Of a stretch of 16,641 nt of DNA, positions 7,562 through 13,747 are shown in pieces (position 1 is the stretch's first letter; every line of letters begins with the position of its first letter). The notes under the pieces were generated by a model. The model saw only the letters and a program-made list of their open reading frames with translations, was not told where the DNA came from and ran no database searches. Origin of the DNA: UBA3263 sp964554335. Lineage in GTDB: Bacteria; Bacteroidota; Bacteroidia; Bacteroidales; Muribaculaceae. The translations under genes and the position numbers were made by a program. Location of the stretch: assembly GCA_964554335.1 (NCBI GenBank), contig CAZKOF010000045.1:1-16641 (forward strand), written 5' to 3'.

Positions 7562-8314
7562 ATGAAACTATATGGACTAATCGGGCGCCCGTTAGGTCAT
7601 TCCTTCTCGGCAAAATTCTTCTCAGAGAAATTCGCCGCAGAAGGAATTGATGCAGAATACCGCAACTTCGAGCTCCCCGAAATCGACAACCTGATGGAGC
7701 TTCTTGCGGAACTTCCCGAGTTGGAGGGTTTCAACGTGACGATTCCCTACAAGCAGTTGATTCTCCCCTACCTAACGGAGCTCTCGCCTCAAGCGCGGGA
7801 AATCGGCGCCGTCAATACCGTCAGAGTCAACCACGACTCTGACGGTAACGTGACGTCGCTGACGGGCCACAACACCGACGCCCCGGCTTTTGCGCGCACC
7901 CTCGCACCACTGCTTCCCGGCCGGGCGCTATCGGCACTCGTGCTGGGAACCGGCGGAGCCTCGCGGGCGGTATGCACCTCGCTCAATGCCCTCGGGATCA
8001 GCTATCAGCTTATTAGCCGTACCCCGGCTCCCGACCGGCTGACCTATAGCGATCTGACTCCACAACTGATTGCCGAAAACCTGCTGATTGTCAACACGAC
8101 CCCGCTCGGAATGAGTCCCCGCACTGACGCATGCCCCGACATTCCCTACGACTCACTGACAGAGAGCCACGTCTGCTATGACCTCATCTATAATCCGGCC
8201 GAAACCCTCTTTCTTCGCAGGGCTGCCGAACACGGCGCAACGACGCGCAACGGCATGGCCATGCTCCACCTCCAGGCTCTGTTGGCCTGGCAAATCTGGC
8301 AAAAACAATGTTAG
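7562..8314 (+). CDS. aroE: Shikimate dehydrogenase
   Basis: AroE reduces 3-dehydroshikimate to shikimate with NADPH in aromatic amino-acid synthesis, in the cytoplasm. The 250-residue product has all key parts: the shikimate-binding SFS (14-16), NVTIPYK (58-64) with the catalytic lysine at 64, N85, GHNTD (102-106) with D106, the dinucleotide loop GTGGAS (129-134), NTTPLGM (178-184), DLIYNP (207-212) and GMAMLHLQA (231-239). It is slightly shorter than the E. coli enzyme (272), as usual in Bacteroidetes. The ATG at 7562 sits at the start of the first strand. Its end overlaps the yifB start by 7 bases. Confidence 0.96.
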   Translation: MKLYGLIGRPLGHSFSAKFFSEKFAAEGIDAEYRNFELPEIDNLMELLAELPELEGFNVTIPYKQLILPYLTELSPQAREIGAVNTVRVNHDSDGNVTSLTGHNTDAPAFARTLAPLLPGRALSALVLGTGGASRAVCTSLNALGISYQLISRTPAPDRLTYSDLTPQLIAENLLIVNTTPLGMSPRTDACPDIPYDSLTESHVCYDLIYNPAETLFLRRAAEHGATTRNGMAMLHLQALLAWQIWQKQC

Positions 8315-9876
8315 TAAAGCTCCACGGTGCTGCCGTCCACGGCATTGATGCCCTGATAATTACCATCGAAGTCGCTGTCAGCAAAGGCTTCGAGTTCTCA
8401 ATCGTGGGCCTGCCCGACGCCGCCGTCAAGGAGAGCTATGAACGCGTCATGAGCGCCATTGGCCAAAGCTCCATGGTGCCCCCGCACAAACAGATTCTCG
8501 TCAACATGTCGCCCGCCGACGTGCGCAAGGAGGGTGCAGCATACGACCTGCCCCTGGCCGTCGGCATACTCGCCGCAGACGGCCAGCTCCAATGCCCCGA
8601 ACTCGGGCGCTACCTCATCATGGGCGAACTCAGCCTCGACGGCACTCTGCTACCGATCAAAGGAGCTCTGCCAATGGCAATAAAAGCCCGCGAACTCGGT
8701 TTTGAGGGTATGATTCTGCCCGTCGCCAACGCCGACGAGGCCGCCGTTGTCAACCGCCTGAAAATCTATGGCGCCACAAACCTGACCGAGGTCATCGGAT
8801 TCCTTAACGGCGTAAGCCCGATTGCGCCCACCGAGGTCGACACACGCGCGGAATTTGCCCGCGCGACCAACCTTTTTGACTTCGACTTCGCCGAGGTCAA
8901 AGGCCAGGAACTCGTCAAGCGCGCATTTGAAGTCGCTTGCGCCGGAGGCCACAACATTCTGCTCGTAGGCCCTCCCGGCTCAGGCAAATCAATGATGGCC
9001 AAACGCCTGCCCTCGATTCTTCCGCCACTGACCCTCAACGAGGCCCTGGAAACGACAAAAATACACTCAGTCGCCGGGAAGTTGCAGCGCGGCTCCCGGC
9101 TGATGACGTCGCGCCCCTTCCGCTCGCCCCACCACACGATTTCGAGTGTGGCCCTCGTCGGCGGAGGCAGCAATTACCCGATGCCCGGCGAAATCTCGCT
9201 TGCACATAACGGCATTCTATTTCTTGACGAACTCCCCGAATTCTCGCGCTCGGTGCTCGAGGTCATGCGCCAGCCGCTGGAAGACCGCATCATCAACATC
9301 TCGCGCGCCCGCTATTCGGTCGACTATCCCGCGGGCTTCATGCTCGTAGCTTCGATGAACCCCTGTCCTTGCGGATACTATAACCACCCCACCCGTCCCT
9401 GCACCTGCCTGCCGGGAACTGTAGGTCGCTACCTCTCGCGAATCAGCGGCCCACTCATGGACCGCATTGACATCCAGGTAGAAATTCTGCCTGTTGCGTT
9501 CGACGACCTCCACTCAGCCGCCGAAGGCGAAAAAAGCGAAACAATACGCCGCCGCGTAATCGACGCTCGCAAACTCCAGACCGACCGGTTCGCAAATGAA
9601 CCCGGAGTATATTGCAACGCTCAGATGGGACCGCGACAAATGGCCAAATATGCCCGGCTGACACCTGATTGCGCCGCAATTCTGCGCGACGCCATGACAA
9701 AGCTCGACCTTTCGGCACGGGCCTACGACCGCATCATCCGCGTTGCCCGCACAATCGCCGACCTCGACGGCGCTACCGACATCGCTCCACGCCACCTCCG
9801 CGAAGCGATCGGCTATCGCAACCTCGACCGCTCATCGTGGGGCTCCTACATCGCCAAAAACGATTCCAAATCCTGA
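8308..9876 (+). CDS. yifB: YifB/ComM family AAA+ ATPase
   Basis: The 522-residue product is a Mg-chelatase-like AAA+ protein of the YifB/ComM family. ComM is a branch-migration helicase that promotes natural transformation in several Gram-negatives; most other members are uncharacterised. The N-terminal Lon-like (ChlI) domain covers about 1-170. The Walker A motif GPPGSGKS is at 221-228 and the Walker B motif ILFLDELPEF at 303-312. A cysteine cluster NPCPCGYYNHPTRPCTC at 351-367 (C353, C355, C365, C367) may bind zinc. RYLSRISGPLMDRID follows, with likely arginine-finger residues. It overlaps aroE by 7 bases and lies 4 bases before the first rhomboid gene. Length and motifs are complete, so it should be active. 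A transformation role in this organism is inference. Confidence 0.94.
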   Translation: MLVKLHGAAVHGIDALIITIEVAVSKGFEFSIVGLPDAAVKESYERVMSAIGQSSMVPPHKQILVNMSPADVRKEGAAYDLPLAVGILAADGQLQCPELGRYLIMGELSLDGTLLPIKGALPMAIKARELGFEGMILPVANADEAAVVNRLKIYGATNLTEVIGFLNGVSPIAPTEVDTRAEFARATNLFDFDFAEVKGQELVKRAFEVACAGGHNILLVGPPGSGKSMMAKRLPSILPPLTLNEALETTKIHSVAGKLQRGSRLMTSRPFRSPHHTISSVALVGGGSNYPMPGEISLAHNGILFLDELPEFSRSVLEVMRQPLEDRIINISRARYSVDYPAGFMLVASMNPCPCGYYNHPTRPCTCLPGTVGRYLSRISGPLMDRIDIQVEILPVAFDDLHSAAEGEKSETIRRRVIDARKLQTDRFANEPGVYCNAQMGPRQMAKYARLTPDCAAILRDAMTKLDLSARAYDRIIRVARTIADLDGATDIAPRHLREAIGYRNLDRSSWGSYIAKNDSKS

Positions 9877-9880
9877 CATA

Positions 9881-10621
9881 ATGAACTTTAGAAACATACC
9901 GCCCATAACGAAAAATCTGCTCATCATCAATGTGATGATCTATTTCGTATGCGCCTTCTTACCGGGGCTCGGCGCCTCGGTAGACCGCTATTGCGGCCTC
10001 CACTACTTTCTGTCGCCCGATTTCCACTTTTGGCAACCGATAACCTACATGTTTCTCCACGGCGGCTTCATGCACGTGTTTTTCAACATGTTCGGCGTAC
10101 TGATGTTCGGTGCTATAATAGAACGAGTCTTCGGCTCGGCCCGATATCTGTTCTTCTACATAACCGTCGGCATCGGCGCCGCGCTGATTCAGGAGGGTGT
10201 TTACGCCATCATGATTGCCGACATGGCAAAACATCTCCCGGAGGGCGCCACGTTGAGCATGATAGCCGACGAAGGCGCCGGATTGATACGTCAGGGCCGC
10301 AACTGGATCAACCCCACATTGGGCGAGCTCAACATGCTAATAAACATTCCTACGGTAGGTGCCTCCGGAGCTCTTTTCGGCCTGCTGCTCGCCTTTGCGA
10401 TGCTTTTCCCAAATATGCCGCTCTATATCATGTTCATCCCCATACCGGTAAAGGCCAAATGGATGGTGCTCGGCTACGCGGTGCTTGAGCTTTTCTATGG
10501 CGTCACCGGACTTCAGAGCGGCGTTGCCCATTTTGCCCACCTCGGCGGCCTCGTAGTTGCTCTGATTCTGATTCTATACTGGCGAAAGCGAGGAGAAATA
10601 AACAGTGGGCCGCTTTATTAA
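9881..10621 (+). CDS. Rhomboid intramembrane serine protease (complete active site)
   Basis: The ATG at 9881 gives 246 residues starting MNFRNIPPITKNLL; the frame stays open upstream only as a shadow of yifB. Rhomboids cut substrate proteins within the inner membrane. The catalytic serine is S162 in GASG (160-163), and the catalytic histidine is H220 in AHLGG. The supporting HGGFMHVFFN segment (60-69) provides H60, H65 and N69, the oxyanion-hole residues. Six hydrophobic segments are visible, with a long polar insert at about 113-155 before the serine helix. The C terminus ends soon after the last helix. The gene overlaps the second rhomboid gene by 17 bases. Substrates are unknown. Confidence 0.93.
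   Translation: MNFRNIPPITKNLLIINVMIYFVCAFLPGLGASVDRYCGLHYFLSPDFHFWQPITYMFLHGGFMHVFFNMFGVLMFGAIIERVFGSARYLFFYITVGIGAALIQEGVYAIMIADMAKHLPEGATLSMIADEGAGLIRQGRNWINPTLGELNMLINIPTVGASGALFGLLLAFAMLFPNMPLYIMFIPIPVKAKWMVLGYAVLELFYGVTGLQSGVAHFAHLGGLVVALILILYWRKRGEINSGPLY
10591..10595 (+). promoter_or_regulatory. Shine-Dalgarno-like site before the second rhomboid gene
   Basis: AGGAG at 10591-10595 precedes a GTG at 10605 with nine bases between them. It lies inside the end of the first rhomboid gene. Most other starts in the window show no such site, so this one supports the GTG as the true start of the second rhomboid gene over the in-frame ATG at 10659. Confidence 0.5.
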
Positions 10622-11315
10622 AACAGCAACCGGCGCATTGATTGCGGCCAATATCGCGATGTTCGTCGCCCTGAAGTTGCTCGTTGCCACCTGCGGCGTC
10701 GGAGCGGCCAAATGGTTGGCGTTCTCGCTTATGCCATGGCCGATGATATGGACGCCGCTGACATACATGCTGACCAATTCCGGGTTTCTTGACCTATTGT
10801 TCAACTGCCTGTGGCTATGGCTTTTTTCCCGGATGGTCATGGAAGTGGCAACCGAACGCCAACTTATTTTGAGTTATCTTGCCGGCGGCCTTTGCGGCGC
10901 AGCGGCTTTCTCTGCAGGCGCGGCCCTCGGCCTCTGTTCAGGTCTTCTTTTCGGCGCAAGCGCTGCGGTTCTCGGCGTTGCGTGCTTCGCCGCCACGAGA
11001 GTGCCGTTCATGCGTATCAACCTGATGTTTTTCGGCCCGGTATCGTTCAAATGGATCGGTATCATTGCTTCCGCGCTCAGCCTCCTGCCGCTGACGGCCG
11101 GAGACTTCGGCAGCGGACTGGCCCACCTCGGCGGCATTCTCGGCGGCTCCGGATATGCCCTGGCGCTGAAATATCGCCGGAAAAGTTTCCGCATCGTACG
11201 TCCAAACGAGAAAAAGACCCTCGACGAACTGCTTGACAAAGTGCGCAGGTCGGGCTATGCCTCGCTCAACGCATCGGAGCGCAAACAACTTTTAGAATAC
11301 AGCAACAAACTATGA
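10605..11315 (+). CDS. Divergent rhomboid family protein with altered active-site surroundings
   Basis: The GTG at 10605 gives 236 residues. With that start FIKTATGALIAANIAMFVAL aligns with the first helix of the preceding rhomboid, and an AGGAG lies nine bases upstream; the ATG at 10659 would cut that helix. The serine S119 is kept, but in GASA (117-120) and not GASG. The histidine H174 is kept in AHLGG. The segment matching HGGFMHVFFN reads NSGFLDLLFN (58-67), so both histidines are lost (N58, D63) while the asparagine N67 remains. The cytoplasmic tail (about 192-236), with LDELLDKVRRSGYASLNASE, resembles a C-terminal domain (DUF6576-like) seen on Bacteroidetes rhomboids. It overlaps the first rhomboid gene by 17 bases and the next gene by 4. 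It may be a weak protease or a pseudoprotease partner; this is inference. Confidence 0.85.
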   Translation: MGRFIKTATGALIAANIAMFVALKLLVATCGVGAAKWLAFSLMPWPMIWTPLTYMLTNSGFLDLLFNCLWLWLFSRMVMEVATERQLILSYLAGGLCGAAAFSAGAALGLCSGLLFGASAAVLGVACFAATRVPFMRINLMFFGPVSFKWIGIIASALSLLPLTAGDFGSGLAHLGGILGGSGYALALKYRRKSFRIVRPNEKKTLDELLDKVRRSGYASLNASERKQLLEYSNKL

Positions 11316-12439
11316 CCCGATCAACCGCACGCCGTCCAACGATCTTCTCACGCATTACCCTGCCGATTTGGGTGGCATTCAACGTATTTGTCACTGCCGC
11401 GACCATCTTCAGCGGCTTCGCCTCATCAATCAATCAGGAATACATGCCATTTGCCGGCTTAGCGGCCCTGACATTCCCGTCATGGTATCTGTTGAGCGCG
11501 GTTTTGCTGGTCATAAATCTATTTGCAAGCCGTCTGATGGCCATAGTCCCGGCAGCGACGCTGCTGATTGCCATGAAACCCTTCCTGATTTTCTGTCCGC
11601 TGAATTTCGGCTCGCATGAACTGACGCCGGCAGAACAGGAACGCTCGTTTAAAGTATTGAGCTACAACGTTGTCAGCTTCGTCGACGAAGAAGGCAAGTC
11701 AACACCCGATTTCAACCGCACGATGCACGAGATTTTAAGCTCCGAAGCCGATGCCGTGGTAATCCTCGAATATGAAAACCAGGGGAAACTCTCTAAATTC
11801 GTGCCTCGGACTCAGATTGACTCGTTGAACCGCATATACCCATATTTTGAACGCGGAGGCCGCGGAACGGTGATGTACTCCAAGCGCCCTATTCTCCATA
11901 TTGTACCGCCCGAAAACGTGCGCAGCAAGGGGAGCATGGAGGTTTTCCGCACTAAGGTTGCCAACCGTCCGGTCAATATCTTTGCCGTCCACCTCGAGTC
12001 TATAGGTCTCGACAAAAACGACAAAGACCTGTTTCGCAGCCTTGCCGACACCAATGCCTCAACCGCCGGACGCTCTACCATAGGGCGTGTGCGCCGTCAG
12101 ATTATCGCCAAACTCTACAATGCGTTCGCCCATCGCTCCTGGCAGGCAAAAATGCTGCGCAGCTACATCGAGCAGCTCGGTGGCGACGCCATTGTCTGCG
12201 GTGATTTCAACGACATTCCGGGCTGCCGCACCGTACATATTCTGGAAGAAATCGGGCTGAAAGATGCCTACGCCGAGACCGCGATGGGCCCGACAATCAC
12301 GTTCAATTCGCCGATGTTCCGTTTCAGAATCGACCACGTTCTTTGGCGCGGAAACCTCCGCGCAACCGATATCAAACGCGGCAATGTGGCCTCCAGCGAC
12401 CACTATCCGATGCTGACAACTTTCGTATGGAACGAGTGA
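11312..12439 (+). CDS. Membrane-anchored endonuclease/exonuclease/phosphatase family protein
   Basis: The 375-residue product has about three hydrophobic helices at the N terminus (roughly 15-38, 45-71 and 75-96), then a soluble domain of the endonuclease/exonuclease/phosphatase fold. Active-site landmarks are in order: SYN (117-119), E153 in ILEYEN, H227 in AVHLES, GDFND (297-301) with D298 and N300, the RIDH aspartate-histidine (D341, H342) and SDHYP (362-366). The catalytic set is complete. Family members cut DNA, RNA, phospholipids or phosphoinositides, and the substrate cannot be told from sequence. The membrane anchor is typical of the Bacteroidetes versions. Its start overlaps the second rhomboid stop as ATGA, so the three genes form one translational block. 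Its stop lies 2 bases from the stop of the convergent regulator gene. Confidence 0.9.
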   Translation: MTRSTARRPTIFSRITLPIWVAFNVFVTAATIFSGFASSINQEYMPFAGLAALTFPSWYLLSAVLLVINLFASRLMAIVPAATLLIAMKPFLIFCPLNFGSHELTPAEQERSFKVLSYNVVSFVDEEGKSTPDFNRTMHEILSSEADAVVILEYENQGKLSKFVPRTQIDSLNRIYPYFERGGRGTVMYSKRPILHIVPPENVRSKGSMEVFRTKVANRPVNIFAVHLESIGLDKNDKDLFRSLADTNASTAGRSTIGRVRRQIIAKLYNAFAHRSWQAKMLRSYIEQLGGDAIVCGDFNDIPGCRTVHILEEIGLKDAYAETAMGPTITFNSPMFRFRIDHVLWRGNLRATDIKRGNVASSDHYPMLTTFVWNE

Positions 12440-12441
12440 AA

Positions 12442-12966
12442 TCAGCGCGGAATGAAACTCTGATATGAGTTATCGGAGTAAAAAACCATAATATTGACAA
12501 TAGATTTGGTGCCGTCGGCGGGAATCGTCACGGTCGGAGCATCGTCACCCACCTGAGAAGAGGCGGCAACTTCGTGTATCGGCTCGTTATCATCGAAAAT
12601 AAGCGGCTCACGCAGATTTTCAACGCTAAAAAGGCCATCGTCGCCCCTTTCGTTAGCCGCATCGCCGCCTGACGGGTGATAGGAAACTGCCGAAGGAGCC
12701 ACAGGCACATTGGCAGCACCAAGAGGCTCTCGCGAGGCTCCGCCCGTCGTGGTCTCCATTTGCCCTTCGCCAAAAAGCAACCACAGAACGCTCAGCCGGG
12801 GATAGGCGTTGTGGATTTTTGAAATCACCGCGTCAGAAATTTTTTTGTTCCGTCCACTCAGAATCTGCGAAAGGGTGGGTCGGGGGATGCCACATGAATC
12901 AGCAAACTGCGTGCTGCCGATTCCATGCGTTTCCATGAATGTTAAAAGGCGATTTACAATATCCAT
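12442..12966 (-). CDS. XRE-type helix-turn-helix regulator
   Basis: The 174-residue product has an N-terminal XRE/Cro-type helix-turn-helix at about 15-41 (TQFADSCGIPRPTLSQILSG) in the form common in Bacteroidales. It continues with VISKIHNAYPRLSVLWLLFGEGQM (48-70). A long, low-complexity linker (about 71-150) follows, then a short C-terminal strand region SIVNIMVFYSDNSYQSFIPR. This architecture recurs in many Bacteroidales regulators whose targets are unknown. The ATG at 12964-12966 is 20-25 bases downstream of a good promoter on the same strand. The gene runs against the plus-strand array and faces the AT-rich region, so self-regulation and control of the receptor gene on the far side are both reasonable guesses. 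Confidence 0.85.
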   Translation of the reverse strand: MDIVNRLLTFMETHGIGSTQFADSCGIPRPTLSQILSGRNKKISDAVISKIHNAYPRLSVLWLLFGEGQMETTTGGASREPLGAANVPVAPSAVSYHPSGGDAANERGDDGLFSVENLREPLIFDDNEPIHEVAASSQVGDDAPTVTIPADGTKSIVNIMVFYSDNSYQSFIPR

Positions 12967-12995
12967 GCTATTTACATTTGGTAATTTTTACGTTG

Positions 12996-13027
12996 CAAAG
13001 TTAAACATAAAATTTCAAACAACCAAA
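12996..13027 (-). promoter_or_regulatory. Promoter of the XRE-type regulator gene
   Basis: On the minus strand TAACTTTG (12996-13003) is the -7 element and TTTG (13024-13027) the -33 element, 20 bases apart. Transcription would start near 12989, about 23 bases before the ATG at 12966. Immediately upstream are a CAAAT-N4-ATTTG inverted repeat (13038-13051) and an 18-bp direct repeat (13042-13084), both well placed to act as operators. Confidence 0.75.
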
Positions 13028-13037
13028 TTTATCTATG

Positions 13038-13051
13038 CAAATCGCAATTTG
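13038..13051. repeat. Inverted repeat CAAAT-N4-ATTTG
   Basis: CAAAT (13038-13042), CGCA, ATTTG (13047-13051) is a perfect 5-bp inverted repeat with a four-base spacer. It lies about ten bases upstream of the -33 box of the regulator promoter, a usual place for an operator. At this size it can arise by chance in AT-rich DNA. Confidence 0.4.
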
Positions 13052-13084
13052 ATTTTTAATTTACATTCGCATTTTGATTTTTAA
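13042..13084 (+). repeat. 18-bp direct repeat, 25-base period
   Basis: TCGCAATTTGATTTTTAA at 13042-13059 and TCGCATTTTGATTTTTAA at 13067-13084 agree at 17 of 18 positions and start 25 bases apart. Only two copies are present. They lie upstream of the regulator gene's promoter, so a tandem operator is possible; a simple duplication is the alternative. Confidence 0.7.
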
Positions 13085-13197
13085 ATCCGGGTATCCACAG
13101 GAGCGACTATTCGGTATTTGCATATCCACATTGCTAAATCATTTCTTTAGATATAAGTATCTTTACACTGATTTTATGACACTTAAATACCCAAACA

Positions 13198-13209
13198 TAT
13201 CATATGATA
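13198..13209. repeat. 12-bp palindrome
   Basis: TATCATATGATA at 13198-13209 is a perfect palindrome without a spacer. It stands alone in the middle of the AT-rich region, away from either predicted promoter, so its role, if any, is unclear. Confidence 0.45.
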
Positions 13210-13242
13210 CAGACACATCGCCTTATCACTGCAGAATATTAT

Positions 13243-13260
13243 AATCTAACACTTTAGATT
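13243..13260. repeat. Inverted repeat AATCTAA-N4-TTAGATT
   Basis: AATCTAA (13243-13249), CACT, TTAGATT (13254-13260) is a perfect 7-bp inverted repeat with a four-base loop. The stem is almost all A-T and is followed on the plus strand by TTAAC, without a real T-run, so it is not a good terminator. It could be a protein-binding site. Confidence 0.45.
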
Positions 13261-13500
13261 TTAACTATATTGTCACTGATATTCAGCGCTTAATTCTATT
13301 TGTTAACATAATTTAAATTACAGAATTTTATCTTTGCAAACAGTTTTTAATCCGTAAATCATCTCGTTTACTCTTTTGAACTATCATCCTTCTTTTGCAA
13401 AGTTGCATTTGCAAATACAGGAAACGATTTTGCAAACTTTGCATTTCAAAATCTCGTGAGAAATTTAACAATTCTAAAATTCACATATCCAAACATCACC

Positions 13501-13544
13501 GTTTCTATTTGCAATATTTTTCGTTTGAAAATGCAAATAGAAAC
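13501..13544. repeat. Perfect 13-bp inverted repeat with nested hairpin
   Basis: GTTTCTATTTGCA (13501-13513) and TGCAAATAGAAAC (13532-13544) are exact reverse complements. Inside the 18-base spacer a second stem TTTTC (13518-13522) / GAAAA (13527-13531) closes a GTTT loop and abuts the right outer arm directly. The whole therefore folds into 18 base pairs broken by a single four-base bulge on the left. No T-run follows on either strand, which argues against an ordinary terminator. It lies about 120 bases upstream of the receptor promoter. An operator, an RNA element or the remnant of a small mobile element are all possible. Confidence 0.75.
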
Positions 13545-13640
13545 AAGCGCGATTTGCCGTTTTCTATATTGCAATTTTTATCAATCTGTCTAAATGTACG
13601 CCATTGGTTTCATAACCTATTTATTATTCAACACATTATC

Positions 13641-13654
13641 GAACCATTAGGTTC
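13641..13654. repeat. Inverted repeat GAACC-N4-GGTTC at the receptor promoter
   Basis: GAACC (13641-13645), ATTA, GGTTC (13650-13654) is a perfect 5-bp inverted repeat with a four-base spacer. It contains more G and C than its surroundings, which makes chance less likely. It lies 13 bases upstream of the -33 box of the predicted receptor promoter, a fitting position for an activator or repressor site. Confidence 0.45.
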
Positions 13655-13667
13655 AATCTCGACGTCA

Positions 13668-13700
13668 TTTGAGCCCCTGAGATTTCAATATTTAACTTTT
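13668..13700 (+). promoter_or_regulatory. Promoter of the TonB-dependent receptor gene
   Basis: TTTG at 13668-13671 and TAACTTTT at 13693-13700 are separated by 21 bases. The -33 box is exact, and the -7 box differs from TAnnTTTG only in the last base. The predicted start near 13706-13708 leaves about 40 bases before the ATG at 13748. This is the only promoter-like pair close to the gene. Confidence 0.6.
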
Positions 13701-13747
13701 ATTCGCAGGTCGATACGATTTCAGCCCACTCTCGCGTTATCTAAAAG

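Larger units (their letters stand above)
12967..13747. other. AT-rich intergenic region with promoters and inverted repeats
   Basis: This 781-base stretch is much richer in A and T than the genes around it. It holds no credible gene: the open frames in it are short, biased only by composition and unlike any protein I know. It carries the leftward promoter of the regulator gene at one end and a rightward promoter for the receptor gene at the other. Between them are an isolated -7-like TATCTTTG (13329-13336, no -33 box at 19-21 bases), several short inverted repeats, one strong hairpin, an 18-bp direct repeat, and many copies of ATTTGC or its complement. It could hold operators, an unrecognised small RNA, or the remains of lost genes. 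Confidence 0.85.

Noticed and set aside
12809..13084. Possible 91-residue plus-strand protein antisense to the regulator
   Set aside because: Its first half is a shadow of the regulator gene, the second half is AT-rich repeat, and no promoter precedes it.
13042..13084. Start of a CRISPR or other repeat array
   Set aside because: Only two copies, a spacer of seven bases and no cas genes.
13396..13544. Invertible (phase-variable) promoter flanked by inverted repeats
   Set aside because: The 13-bp arms enclose only 18 bases, too short for a known invertible promoter of Bacteroidales, and no recombinase gene is nearby.
12967..13747. tRNA, rRNA or a known riboswitch in the AT-rich region
   Set aside because: No cloverleaf with the TTC loop, no rRNA segment and no riboswitch core that I recognise; the GC content is very low for a structured RNA.
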